A stretch of DNA of 64,000 nucleotides from Cytophagales bacterium. Lineage in GTDB: Bacteria; Bacteroidota; Bacteroidia; Cytophagales; Spirosomataceae. Both the position numbers and the translations under genes were made by a program. Shown here in pieces: positions 54,401-63,877 of this stretch; positions within the stretch are counted from its first letter, which is position 1, and each line of letters opens with the position of its first letter. The stretch spans positions 1 to 64,000 of the forward strand of contig JAAFJE010000001.1 in the NCBI GenBank assembly GCA_013298025.1, in the 5' to 3' direction. The notes under the pieces were generated by a model, which saw nothing but the letters and a program-made list of their open reading frames with translations, did no database searches and was not told the DNA's origin.

Positions 54401-55720
54401 ATGTCTATCTTCATTCTCACGGCAAGTATTTTACTCTTACTTGTACTGATTACCGTTTTCAAATTAAATGCTTTTTTATCGCTTATCATCTCCACTTTAT
54501 TGGTTGGCATAGCCAAAGGGATGCCCTTTGCCGAGCTACTGACAACCATTCAAAAAGGCATTGGCACTACCTTGGGAGGCTTACTTTTGATTGTGGGTTT
54601 TGGCGTAATGCTAGGTTGTTTGCTGTCGGAAAGTGGGGCTGCCCAACGCATTAGTTCGGTGCTAATCCAGCTCTTTGGGGTAAAATATGCCAAGCTTGCC
54701 ATGCTTATTACGGGCTTTGTGGTGGGCATTGCCATGTTTTACAACGCTGGCTTTGTGATATTGATACCGATGGTTTTTTCGGTGGCTATCAATACGAAAC
54801 AGCCTATTATTTACATTGGCATTGCCACGGCTTCGGCTTTGTCGGTAACACATGGCTTCTTGCCTCCACACCCTGGCCCTACTACCATTGCGGTAGTATT
54901 CAAGGCCGATATGGGCAAAACTTTGCTGTATGGCTTGGTGGTAGCCATTCCTGCACTCTTTTGTGCGGGTTTTATTTTTCCAGAATTTCTTAAAAAAATT
55001 GTGGCCAATCCACCCGAAGGATTGATGCAAAAAAAACATTTCGCCGAACACGAAATGCCTAGTTTTGTGCTGAGTTTCGCTACGGCACTTATTCCTGTGG
55101 TATTGATGGGACTGGCTACGGCTACCGAACTGACGCTCCCAGCAGATAGCTCATTACGACACAATCTCAAATTTTTGGGCGACCCCAGTATTTCGATGCT
55201 CTTAACCGTGCTTTTTTCCTTAGTCATGTTAGGAATCGCCCGTGGTGTATCTATGCCCGAACTCATGGACAAAACAGGAGCAGCGGTGAGTTCGGCGGCG
55301 ATGATTATCATGATTATTGCGGCTGGTGGGGCTTTCAAACAAGTACTGACCGATAGCGGCATTGGCAAAGACATTGCAGCTTTGTTTACTGGTTCTACTT
55401 TATCGCCTTTATTTTTGGGTTGGCTTATTGCCACGATTATCCGCATTGCCTTGGGCTCGGCTACCATTGCAGGGCTTACGGCCGCAGGCATTGTACAGCC
55501 CATGATTGCCAGTACGGGGGCTAGTCCAGAATTGATGGTACTTTCTATTGGAGCGGGTAGCCTGATGTGTTCGCACGTGAACGATACGGGCTTTTGGATG
55601 TTCAAAGAATATTTTGGGATTAGTGTAAAAGATACTTTCAAAACATGGTCGGTAATGGAAACCATCGTGGGTGTTGTGGGCTTATTTGGGGTACTTGTGT
55701 TAGAAGCTTTAGGGGTGTAG
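54401..55720 (+). CDS. GntP-family permease (gluconate/organic-acid transporter)
   Basis: A 439-residue inner-membrane permease of the GntP family with about 12 to 14 hydrophobic segments. Conserved signatures include GKGMPFAELLTTIQKGIGTTLGG, AFKQVLTDSGIGKDIA, ATIAGLTAAGIVQPM and HVNDTGFWMFKEYF. The family takes up gluconate or related hydroxy acids by proton symport. No catabolic gene is next to it, so the exact substrate is not shown. The start is the ATG at 54401 (MSIFILTASILLLL). Confidence 0.94.
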   Translation: MSIFILTASILLLLVLITVFKLNAFLSLIISTLLVGIAKGMPFAELLTTIQKGIGTTLGGLLLIVGFGVMLGCLLSESGAAQRISSVLIQLFGVKYAKLAMLITGFVVGIAMFYNAGFVILIPMVFSVAINTKQPIIYIGIATASALSVTHGFLPPHPGPTTIAVVFKADMGKTLLYGLVVAIPALFCAGFIFPEFLKKIVANPPEGLMQKKHFAEHEMPSFVLSFATALIPVVLMGLATATELTLPADSSLRHNLKFLGDPSISMLLTVLFSLVMLGIARGVSMPELMDKTGAAVSSAAMIIMIIAAGGAFKQVLTDSGIGKDIAALFTGSTLSPLFLGWLIATIIRIALGSATIAGLTAAGIVQPMIASTGASPELMVLSIGAGSLMCSHVNDTGFWMFKEYFGISVKDTFKTWSVMETIVGVVGLFGVLVLEALGV

Positions 55721-55876
55721 TTTTATCTATACAAAGGCCATTACACCATGATTACAAAACTTTTCATTAAATCATAATTAACTGAATAACAAGTATTTGA
55801 TTGATTTTTTATCAGAAATTTATAGTATTGGTATTTTTCTGAGCAGGGAAAAGCGTTGGTTGGTTGTCATAGGGTT

Positions 55877-56236
55877 TTAGTTCAAGGCAAAGTCGATGGC
55901 CGCATACGACAAAGGTTTTTCTAAAAACCGATTCGCTCCGTGTAACATGGCTTTGTCTTTGACCTTCGACAGCGCCGTAATCATCACGATTTGGGTTTCG
56001 GGAAGCAAGGCTCTAAAAGCAGGGATTGTATCAACGCCAAAGCCATCTGGCAGGTTGTTATCGAGAAAAACCCATTGAGGGACAGCTTGGGCCGCTTTTG
56101 CCAAGCCATCGTGCAAAGAATGTGCCTGAATGGTTTCGATGCCTTTTTTCTGGAGATACAACTTGATGAGCAAACAAGTGTCTATCTCGTCGTCTATGAT
56201 AAGGGCCAACGTCTTTTTTAGCTTAATGGAGTTCAT
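55877..56236 (-). CDS. Single-domain response regulator
   Basis: A 119-residue receiver without an output domain. The acidic pair is in LIIDDEID, the phospho-acceptor Asp in FLDNNLPDG (about 58) and the Lys in FLEKPL. Such proteins act in phosphorelays or on protein partners. Its cognate kinase may be one of the histidine kinases at 57360 or 62267, but there is no shared operon. Confidence 0.92.
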   Translation of the reverse strand: MNSIKLKKTLALIIDDEIDTCLLIKLYLQKKGIETIQAHSLHDGLAKAAQAVPQWVFLDNNLPDGFGVDTIPAFRALLPETQIVMITALSKVKDKAMLHGANRFLEKPLSYAAIDFALN

Positions 56237-56671
56237 ACTTTATATGAGATGATTGAGTTTTGTCTAAAAATGTATTATCATGTACCATTTGTTCACGGTA
56301 AAAAATCATGCCACAGCAACACAATACCATGCTAAAAATCGTCGTGTAGGTATATTTATCTTAGCAGAAATCATCCTTCAATTGGCAACCAAATACTTAA
56401 TCGCAGTGTTGTATCAACAGCAATAGTAGAGATGATTAAGAAAAGTAGAAAGGTGGAAGCATAACAAAACTTGGGGTAGAATCACTAGAAAAATCAAATT
56501 TATTCAACTTTCTATATAAATATTATTATTTTCTATTATATTAACGTTTAATCAGTGACAGTAATCAGCTAATCGAAACATACATTACTCATTATCAGTG
56601 TTGTATAATTATGGGTTATGCTTATCGAAAACTGTTGCGTTCCTTATAAGAACTTTTAAATATATAAAGCG
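56237..56671. other. 435-nt intergenic region upstream of the YtxH gene
   Basis: AT-rich spacer between a divergent response regulator and the small YtxH gene. No clear ORF, repeat or promoter of the standard type was found. Confidence 0.5.
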
Positions 56672-56872
56672 ATGAAAAAGAATACAAAAATTGCCTTGGG
56701 CCTCATTGCGGCCGCCACAGCAGGTGTAGCTATCGGTCTTTTATTAGCTCCTGAAAAAGGAAAAGACTTACGTAAAAAAATAAAAGATAGTACAGACAAC
56801 CTTACTGACGACATTTTATCAGCCATCAAAACTGGAAAAGAAAAGTTAATGAATGTACAGAAAGCCTCGTAA
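56672..56872 (+). CDS. YtxH-domain small membrane protein
   Basis: A 66-residue protein with one N-terminal membrane segment (KIALGLIAAATAGVAIGLLLAP) and a charged helical tail (EKGKDLRKKIKDSTDNLTDDI). The GLLLAPEKGKDLRKKI motif is the YtxH/gas-vesicle-protein-like signature. Relatives are often stress-induced, but the function is unknown. It converges on a response regulator with a hairpin between. Confidence 0.85.
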   Translation: MKKNTKIALGLIAAATAGVAIGLLLAPEKGKDLRKKIKDSTDNLTDDILSAIKTGKEKLMNVQKAS

Positions 56873-56886
56873 GTAACAAAGGCTAA

Positions 56887-56926
56887 GGCGTGATGAGTTG
56901 ATGGATACTCCTAAACTCATCACGCC
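56887..56926. terminator. Hairpin between convergent ytxH and response-regulator genes
   Basis: A perfect 13-bp stem, GGCGTGATGAGTT / AACTCATCACGCC, with a 14-nt loop. It fills nearly all of the gap; no T-run follows on either strand. Confidence 0.65.
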
Positions 56927-56928
56927 AA

Positions 56929-57363
56929 TTATCGAGGTAGCAAGGCCAGTCTAAACCAAAAATCATAAATTCCTTTCACTGTATCGAGCAGCCCTTCAAA
57001 CGAAGACGGCTTATTGATAAAACAATTCGCTCCCGATTCGTAGCAAATCTTCAAATCTTGTGGTGCATTAGATGTACTCAGCACAATGATAGGCAAGGTT
57101 TTCAATGCCTCTTGGTTTCTAATTTCTTTGATGGTTTCTCGGCCATCTTTTTTAGGCATATTCAGGTCTAACAAGACCAAGGCTGGACGAGGATATGCCT
57201 CTTTATTGGCAAAAGCTCCTTGATTCAAAAGGTATTGCATCACTTCTATTCCATCTCTGGCAAAGACCAACGGATGAGCGATACCACAATCTTCAAAAGC
57301 AGCTTGAATCAAAAACCTATCATCTTCGTCGTCTTCGGCTATCAAAATTGGTACTTTTTTCAT
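56929..57363 (-). CDS. Rcp1-type single-domain response regulator
   Basis: A 144-residue receiver with DDEDDR, phospho-acceptor Asp in LVLLDLNMPKKDG (about 63), T/S in LSTSNAPQD and the Lys in FINKPSSFEG. It resembles regulators linked to phytochrome-like kinases (Rcp1 group). Its start overlaps the stop of the upstream histidine kinase by 4 nt (ATGA), a coupled kinase-regulator pair. Confidence 0.95.
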   Translation of the reverse strand: MKKVPILIAEDDEDDRFLIQAAFEDCGIAHPLVFARDGIEVMQYLLNQGAFANKEAYPRPALVLLDLNMPKKDGRETIKEIRNQEALKTLPIIVLSTSNAPQDLKICYESGANCFINKPSSFEGLLDTVKGIYDFWFRLALLPR

Positions 57364-58760
57364 TCTTCTTTGCGGTTAGTTGGCAAATAAATCGTAAAGG
57401 TTGTTCCATGATTGGGAACAGACTCAGCCTTGATATGCCCTTGGTGGTTGGTCACAACACGCTTGCATATAGCCAAACCAATGCCTGTGCCTTCAAATTC
57501 GGTACGTGCATGTAAGCGTTGAAAAATCATAAAGATTTTTTCTGCATACTCTTGTTCAAAACCAATTCCATTGTCGATGATGGCTATTTCATGGTACAAT
57601 TGGTTGGTCTTGATGTCGGGAATACTCGCAATCAAATTACCCGGCTTCACAGTGTATTTGATACTGATGTGTGGGACTTCATTCTTTTGATGAAATTTCA
57701 ACGCATTAGAAATCAAATTTAAAAATAGTTGGTGAAATTGATACTTTACGCCATTGATTTGGGGTAAGGTATCGAGGTTCACAACGGCTTTTTTTTCCAG
57801 TACAAGCATCGACAAATCTTTCAATACCTCTTGCACGACTTCGGTAAGTGAAAGATTTTCAACTACTTGGTTATTGGCATTTACTAGCCTAGAGAACGCC
57901 AGCAAATCTCTGATTAAATTTTGTAGTCGTTCGGCCGAAAGGGCAATTTTTTGCAAAGTTGCTTTGCCGTCGTCAGTCAAATTTTGGCGTTGACGCAACA
58001 AAAGCATATCGCTAAAAGCACGAATTTTACGCAAAGGTTCTTGAATATCGTGCGAAGCGACGTAGGCAAACTGCTCTAATTCGGAGTTAGAACGCTTGAG
58101 TTCTTCGATAGTTTTCTCTAATTCATTCTGAAACGTAATCCTTTTCCGAAGTTCCACAAATACCAAGCCAAAGCTAATTGCCAGCAACAAGACCGTAACA
58201 ATAGCCCACATCAACATTTTAGACCTGATATTTTTTTCGTGTTCGCCTTTTCTTTTAGCGTCTTCTCCGAGCAATTGCTCTTGCTTTTTTTTGAATAAAT
58301 AGAGGGTTTTATATAATATTCTCGACTGCTCTACACTTTGATGAAAGACCAAGCTATCGAGTTGGTGCTTCGATTGTATGTCTGAGATATTACCTCGTGC
58401 CAGCATTTCTTTGCGGTCAAAATCACGCTCTATCGCTTTGATTTTTTCATTCAAAGCGGAATCGTCTTTCGCTGATTTATGGAGTTCTTGAGCAATACTT
58501 ATACGCTTTTGCGTACCAGCATCAAAATTGATTAGGGTATTTTTCTGTTTCGTGACAAAAAACATGAGCAAGGCATTGTCCATTTCATCAAGGACTTGTG
58601 TCAGCGACCGGGTTTGCTCTACTATTTTACGTTTAGTTTCCTCCGATTCGGCATAGTCAGTAGCATTATTGGCTTCTTGGTATGCCGAGAAAGAAAGTCC
58701 TGCCACGAGCAATATACTGGCAGAAAAACTTATGACCACATTGCGAAGAGAATTATACAT
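57360..58760 (-). CDS. CHASE3-type sensor histidine kinase
   Basis: A 466-residue membrane kinase. An N-terminal membrane helix and a periplasmic CHASE3 helical bundle (about 30-185) are followed by a second helix (MLMWAIVTVLLLAISFGLVFV), a coiled coil (EKTIEELKRSNSELEQ) and a DHp with SHDIQEPLRKIRAFS (His about 236). The ATPase part has NLISNALKFH, DNGIGFE and GTGIGLAICKRVV. The ATG at 58760 (MYNSLRN) is chosen over an upstream TTG. It is directly coupled with the response regulator at 56929. Confidence 0.94.
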   Translation of the reverse strand: MYNSLRNVVISFSASILLVAGLSFSAYQEANNATDYAESEETKRKIVEQTRSLTQVLDEMDNALLMFFVTKQKNTLINFDAGTQKRISIAQELHKSAKDDSALNEKIKAIERDFDRKEMLARGNISDIQSKHQLDSLVFHQSVEQSRILYKTLYLFKKKQEQLLGEDAKRKGEHEKNIRSKMLMWAIVTVLLLAISFGLVFVELRKRITFQNELEKTIEELKRSNSELEQFAYVASHDIQEPLRKIRAFSDMLLLRQRQNLTDDGKATLQKIALSAERLQNLIRDLLAFSRLVNANNQVVENLSLTEVVQEVLKDLSMLVLEKKAVVNLDTLPQINGVKYQFHQLFLNLISNALKFHQKNEVPHISIKYTVKPGNLIASIPDIKTNQLYHEIAIIDNGIGFEQEYAEKIFMIFQRLHARTEFEGTGIGLAICKRVVTNHQGHIKAESVPNHGTTFTIYLPTNRKEE

Positions 58761-59313
58761 AATATTCAAGTGTGTATATTATTCTACAATATGTAGAAAA
58801 AAATCATGGTTACTATAGGTTTTTTTTGACAAACAAATCATCCATCTCAAAAACGAGGGCTGTGATGCTCTGTAAGGTTTTGTTTTTCAATTACTTAAAT
58901 ATATTTTTTTAAACAAATATTTTTTTGCATTTTACTAAAGAAAATGGCTTTTAATTTGGTATATAAAAGATGTTTTTTACAAATACGCTCAAGTACTAAA
59001 ATTATCTTTACGTAATTACGTTATAAACAAAGCCCTGAATCTAATAGCTTTATTGTGTGTTTTCGTCATTCAAGTAAAAGTATTTTTCTGTTTGGGTTGT
59101 CGATATATGAATTTTGGATGAAAAGCTTTTAATGAAAAATCTGTACATCTGAAAACAAAATTCTCCAATCTACCAATAGAAAAATACCGCTTACACCCCA
59201 ATGTGAGTTTTGATGCTAATATCCTAACTTTTAGTTTATTACAAAATCAACGCTCATTTTGCATCATTACTTAATAAACGTTTTGCCTTAATATATCTAA
59301 CTGCCCGTTTGCT
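58761..59313. other. 553-nt intergenic region upstream of rpoN
   Basis: AT-rich spacer between the divergent CHASE3 kinase and rpoN. No ORF or strong promoter match was seen. Confidence 0.5.
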
Positions 59314-60711
59314 ATGATGAACCTAACTCAACAACTAAAACAATCGCTGAGAATTTCGCCTAAACAAATTCAAATGCTCAATTTTTTGCAATTGAATACC
59401 CTCGAAATCGAAGCCCGCATCAAAGCCGAACTCGACGAAAATCCTTTTTTAGAAAAAGAGGAATCCGATGCCGCTTTGCCTTTGTCAAGTCAAAACACAA
59501 CCCAACAAGCCCTGTACGACTTTATGAGTGCAGGCGAACTGCTCAACGAAGACGTACCTAGTACCTACAACAGCAGGGACGTTTCATGGCAACAGTTGCC
59601 CATCAAGCAACCCTTATCGTGGTACAACGATGTACTCGAACAACTCGGTTGCCTAAGCCTAACGGCACGCCAACAGCAAATTTGCGAGTTTATTGTATTT
59701 TCTTTAGACTGCTCGGGGTTTTGCAGGCAATCGCTTTCCGACCTTACCGACGACGTTTCGTTTGCCCTCAATAAATTTGTGGACGAATCGGAAGTAGCCC
59801 ATTGCCTTGGCATCGTGCAAAGCCTCGACCCCATTGGCTTGGGTTCGCCAGATGTGCCTACGTTTTTGTTGCTCCAACTTGCCCCATGTACCGATGCCGA
59901 AGCACAAGCGGCAAGGCAAGTGATACAACATTTTTTTTATGAATTAGTCCACCATCAATATGGCAAAATCATCAAAGCCAATCGCTGGGAAGAAAACAAT
60001 TTTGCCAACATTCTAAAAAGAATCCAACAGTTGCGTACTCGCCCTTTGTATGGCTGCGAGCCACCCACAGCCGAGCAAGTCATTCAGCCCGATTTTTTAT
60101 TAGAACATGCAGGCGAAAACATCGAAATAAGCCTCAACAATGGGCATTTGCCAGTTTTACAACTCAACCAAGCCTATTTGCAGGCCTTTCGCCATATCGC
60201 CGATAAAACTACGCAACAATTTATACAATCCAAAATTTCGTCTGGAAATTGGCTCATTGATGCCATACAACAGCGCGAGCAAACCATGCTACAAGTGATG
60301 AAAGCCCTCGTAGTGGCACAACAAGATTTCTTCCAAACAGGCGACTGGGGCTTGCTCAAACCTCTTGTTTTGCGTGATATTGCCGCCCGTGTTGGCATGG
60401 ACATCTCGACGGTATCGAGGGTGACAAGTGGCAAATATGCCCAAACGCCTTTTGGGCTTTTGCATTTGAAAGATTTGTTTAGCGAAGGAATTAAAACAAT
60501 TGCCGGACAAGAAGTATCCAATAAAGCCATTCAACAATTAATTTTGGGATTGATAGAAAACGAAGACAAACAAATGCCTTTCAACGATACCCAATTGGTA
60601 GAGAAAGTAAAAGAAAATGGCTTTGTGATTGCAAGAAGAACCGTAACAAAGTATAGAGAATTGTTGGGCTTTCCGACAGCCACAGAAAGAAGGCTTTGGA
60701 TAGAAAACTGA
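59314..60711 (+). CDS. rpoN: RNA polymerase sigma-54 factor
   Basis: A 465-residue sigma-54. Region I is Gln-rich and contains LTQQLKQSLRISPKQIQML; an acidic region II and the core-binding domain follow, then the -12-recognising HTH (LRDIAARVGMDISTVSRVTSGK, about 352-373) and the C-terminal RpoN box IARRTVTKYRELLG (about 440-453). An ATG pair at 59314/59317 both give MNLTQQ; the first is reported. It lies 48 nt before an NtrC-type activator, so the two are likely co-transcribed. Confidence 0.97.
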   Translation: MMNLTQQLKQSLRISPKQIQMLNFLQLNTLEIEARIKAELDENPFLEKEESDAALPLSSQNTTQQALYDFMSAGELLNEDVPSTYNSRDVSWQQLPIKQPLSWYNDVLEQLGCLSLTARQQQICEFIVFSLDCSGFCRQSLSDLTDDVSFALNKFVDESEVAHCLGIVQSLDPIGLGSPDVPTFLLLQLAPCTDAEAQAARQVIQHFFYELVHHQYGKIIKANRWEENNFANILKRIQQLRTRPLYGCEPPTAEQVIQPDFLLEHAGENIEISLNNGHLPVLQLNQAYLQAFRHIADKTTQQFIQSKISSGNWLIDAIQQREQTMLQVMKALVVAQQDFFQTGDWGLLKPLVLRDIAARVGMDISTVSRVTSGKYAQTPFGLLHLKDLFSEGIKTIAGQEVSNKAIQQLILGLIENEDKQMPFNDTQLVEKVKENGFVIARRTVTKYRELLGFPTATERRLWIEN

Positions 60712-60759
60712 AAAAACCAACATCCAGAATCACTTACTTGTTGAAAAAATTAAGAACCA

Positions 60760-62151
60760 ATGGCTTCAAAAATATTGATAATAGACGACGATGCAGATAT
60801 AGTTTTTCTCCTGAAACGATTTCTTACTAAAAATGGCTATGACGTAGCCATTGCCCAGAATGGTCAGCAAGGCATAGGGCTACTCGAAACTTTTGCCCCC
60901 GACCTCGTTATGACCGATTTTAGGCTAGGCGATATGACAGGAGAAGCCATTTTGCAAAAAATCAAACATTCGCATCCTTATGTACCCGTACTGATTATCA
61001 CGGGTTATTCGGATATTAAAACGGCGGTGAATGTCATGAAATTAGGAGCAGTAGATTACATCACAAAACCCCTTTTTCCTGATGAAATCCTTTTGACCAT
61101 CCAGCAAACCCTGGCCAATCGGACAAGCCAGCCCGACCTTACCGCACAACCCAATAACCCAACGCCTTTATCGGCCAAAGTTTTTGGTGGGCAAGAGCAT
61201 ATTTTGGGCAAAGGCGAAGAATCGTTGTTGCTTTTTAAGCAAATCGACTTGGTAGCACCCACCAACTACAGTGTGATTATTTATGGTGAAAGTGGCTCTG
61301 GTAAAGAGTCGATTGCCCAAGAAATTCACTTGAAAAGCAAACGTTATACAGGGCCTTTTGTAGCGATGGACTGCGGGGCTATTTCAAAAGAATTGGCGGC
61401 AAGCGAGTTGTTTGGACATGAAAAAGGCTCATTTACAGGGGCTATTAACCAAAAAATTGGGCATTTTGAAATGGCCAACGGCGGTACGCTCTTTCTCGAC
61501 GAGGTAGCCAATTTGCCCTACGATACCCAAGTAGTCCTGTTGCGGGTGGTACAAGAACGAAAACTACGCCGCATTGGTGGCAACAAAGAAATCACGGTAG
61601 ATGTACGCATCATTGTGGCATCGAACGAACGCCTCCTCGAATCGTGTAAAAAAGGGAAGTTCAGAGAAGATTTGTACCATCGGTTCAATGAGTTTAGCAT
61701 CGATGTACCAGCCTTACGCAACCGCAAAGCCGATATTATGAACTTTGCTTTTTTCTTTTTAGAAAAAACCAACGAAGAACTAAGCAAAGATGTGCAAGGC
61801 TTTTCGCCAGAAGTAGAAGAAGTATTCCTGAATTATCAGTGGCCCGGCAACCTGCGTGAAATGCGTAATGTTATCAAGCGTGCCACTTTACTCGCCGAAG
61901 GCGAACGCATTGAGGTAAGAGTATTGCCTTTTGAAATGCTCAATCATAAAAGATTGTTGGGTTTTGAAGCCCCTCCTACCACCGAAGTGCCAAACGACAC
62001 GAGCCTGAAAAGTGTTGCTTCAGAGGCTGAGTATGAAAAAATTATGGAAGTATTACGGCAAGTAAATTTTAATAAAACCAAGGCAGCAAAACTGCTAGGC
62101 ATCGACCGAAAAACACTTTATAACAAAATGAACAATTATCATATTTCATAA
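60760..62151 (+). CDS. NtrC-type sigma-54-dependent response regulator
   Basis: A 463-residue activator. The receiver has DDDAD and phospho-acceptor Asp in LVMTDFRLGD (about 54); the AAA+ domain has Walker A GESGSGKES (about 173-181), the sigma-54 loop HEKGSFTGA (about 220-228), Walker B GTLFLDEVANL and R-finger region RRIGGNKEITVDVRIIVASN; the C-terminal Fis-type HTH ends in AAKLLGIDRKTLYNKMNNY. The loop is GSFTGA rather than the usual GAFTGA. It follows rpoN directly and precedes a histidine kinase, suggesting a self-contained sigma-54 signalling module. Confidence 0.97.
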   Translation: MASKILIIDDDADIVFLLKRFLTKNGYDVAIAQNGQQGIGLLETFAPDLVMTDFRLGDMTGEAILQKIKHSHPYVPVLIITGYSDIKTAVNVMKLGAVDYITKPLFPDEILLTIQQTLANRTSQPDLTAQPNNPTPLSAKVFGGQEHILGKGEESLLLFKQIDLVAPTNYSVIIYGESGSGKESIAQEIHLKSKRYTGPFVAMDCGAISKELAASELFGHEKGSFTGAINQKIGHFEMANGGTLFLDEVANLPYDTQVVLLRVVQERKLRRIGGNKEITVDVRIIVASNERLLESCKKGKFREDLYHRFNEFSIDVPALRNRKADIMNFAFFFLEKTNEELSKDVQGFSPEVEEVFLNYQWPGNLREMRNVIKRATLLAEGERIEVRVLPFEMLNHKRLLGFEAPPTTEVPNDTSLKSVASEAEYEKIMEVLRQVNFNKTKAAKLLGIDRKTLYNKMNNYHIS

Positions 62152-62266
62152 AATTACAAATGCTTGCTTTCGGGTTTTGAGCAACAATGCCTAGAAGCTT
62201 ATAACCAAAATTAAATAGATTAAACTTGATTTTTCTTTCCCACATTAATGTATTCTTATAAAACGT

Positions 62267-63817
62267 ATGCCACTGTATCAACGAGATAATATCCCTTTAG
62301 AACGGTTTGTTCAGTTGATTCCCGACCTTGTGTATATCCAAGAATTTCCTTCCCAAAGAATCATTTTCATCAATAGGAAATTTACCCATATTCTTGGCTA
62401 CGACAAGCAGGATTTGATTGAAAACGACTTTCGGCTTGATTTTGCCATTTTGAAATCCGATATGGTTTTTTCGGAAGAAAAAATGCAAGAACTTTTGCGT
62501 ATGGCCGAAACGGAGCAAACCCTAGCATTTAACGTACAAGTAAAACACCAAAAAGGACATACGGTGTTGCTTCGACACAGAAGTTTGGTGTTGAAAAGCA
62601 GCAACCCCGAAGCCCTCTTTGAAATGCTTTGCATTGCCGAAGACATTACCACTTTACAGCAAACAAACGAGCTTATCCATCAGCAACGCAACCAACTGTA
62701 TGAAGCCGAAAAGATTTTTAAATTTGGCAGTTGGGAATGGGTCATGGGCGACGACCTCGTTACGTGGTCGGATGGGCTTTTGGCTGTATTTGGGTATGAC
62801 AAAGGCGCTTTACCCACCAATCGCCTGAGTTATGGGTTTTATCAGCAACACATTCCAGCATACGACCTTAATAAAGCCATTCACTACTCGCTAGAAGCCG
62901 TTACACAAAAGAAAAGCTATTATACGTTCGAACACGCCATTGTGGATGCCAAAGGTGTAAAGAAGCAATTGGCCGTAAGAGGCAAATGCTTTTTAGACGA
63001 CGCAGGCAATGTGGTAAAAGTAATTGGTACATCGGCAGATATTACGCAACTAAAGCAATACGAAATAGAACTCGAACAAAAAATAGAAGAGCTCTCGAAA
63101 TCCAATAAAAACCTCGAACAATTTGCCTACATTGCCTCGCACGATTTACAAGAGCCCTTGCGTAAAATAACTGCTTTTGGCGAACGCCTAGCCGAACAAT
63201 TGAAGCAAGAAACGGGAGATGAAAGTGCATTTTATATTGAGCGAATACTGGATGCTTCGCAACGGATGCGTAAACTGATAGATACCATTTTGGCGTACTC
63301 TCGTGTTACACGCTCGATAGAAACGTTTGAGCCAGTAAATTTGCAGCCTTTGCTAGGCGATGTATTAGAAGATTTAGAAATCAAAATCCAGCAAAGCCAA
63401 GCCTCTATTCACCTTGATGCGTTGCCAACCATTGCAGGAATGCCCGTGCAATTGCACCAACTTTTTCAAAATTTATTATCGAATGCCTTAAAATTCAGGA
63501 AAGAAGGTATTCAGCCTTGTATTCGTATTACAGCTACGCCAGTAGCCATTGAAGAGTTGTTAAACCTAAAATTACCTTTAGACAAACCTTTTTGGAAAAT
63601 CACCATTGAAGACAACGGCATTGGATTTGAGGCCGAATACCAAGAAAAAATCTTCGTGATGTTTCAGCGTTTGCATGGGCAATCGGTTTTTGAAGGCAGT
63701 GGTTTGGGGTTAGCCATTTGTCAGAAAATTGCAGAAAATCATCAAGGCATTATTGTAGCCAAAGGACAGCCCAACGAAGGAGCTAGTTTTATGGTATATT
63801 TGCCCGCCGTGCAATAA
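62267..63817 (+). CDS. PAS-domain sensor histidine kinase
   Basis: A 516-residue soluble kinase. Two PAS domains (about 10-130 and 150-265) are followed by a coiled coil (KIEELSKSNKNLEQ), a DHp with SHDLQEPLRKITAF (His about 292) and an HATPase with LLSNALKFR, DNGIGFEAEYQEKIF and GSGLGLAICQK. No membrane helix or signal peptide is seen, so it senses a cytoplasmic signal. It lies 115 nt after the NtrC-type gene on the same strand and is the most likely partner of that regulator or of a single-domain one. Confidence 0.94.
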   Translation: MPLYQRDNIPLERFVQLIPDLVYIQEFPSQRIIFINRKFTHILGYDKQDLIENDFRLDFAILKSDMVFSEEKMQELLRMAETEQTLAFNVQVKHQKGHTVLLRHRSLVLKSSNPEALFEMLCIAEDITTLQQTNELIHQQRNQLYEAEKIFKFGSWEWVMGDDLVTWSDGLLAVFGYDKGALPTNRLSYGFYQQHIPAYDLNKAIHYSLEAVTQKKSYYTFEHAIVDAKGVKKQLAVRGKCFLDDAGNVVKVIGTSADITQLKQYEIELEQKIEELSKSNKNLEQFAYIASHDLQEPLRKITAFGERLAEQLKQETGDESAFYIERILDASQRMRKLIDTILAYSRVTRSIETFEPVNLQPLLGDVLEDLEIKIQQSQASIHLDALPTIAGMPVQLHQLFQNLLSNALKFRKEGIQPCIRITATPVAIEELLNLKLPLDKPFWKITIEDNGIGFEAEYQEKIFVMFQRLHGQSVFEGSGLGLAICQKIAENHQGIIVAKGQPNEGASFMVYLPAVQ

Positions 63818-63823
63818 ACAAAA

Positions 63824-63864
63824 AGCAGTACTTTCAACCCAAAAACCTCGTTAAAAGTACTGCT
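63824..63864. terminator. Hairpin between convergent kinase and MBL genes
   Basis: An 11-bp inverted repeat, AGCAGTACTTT / AAAGTACTGCT (63824-63834, 63854-63864), with a 19-nt loop, lies between the kinase stop (63817) and the end of the next gene (63878). Confidence 0.5.
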
Positions 63865-63877
63865 AAACAATTGGTTA

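Noticed and set aside
54811-55665. 284-codon minus-strand frame opposite the GntP permease gene
   Set aside because: It is an antisense shadow of a strongly conserved permease; its composition mirrors the complementary codons.
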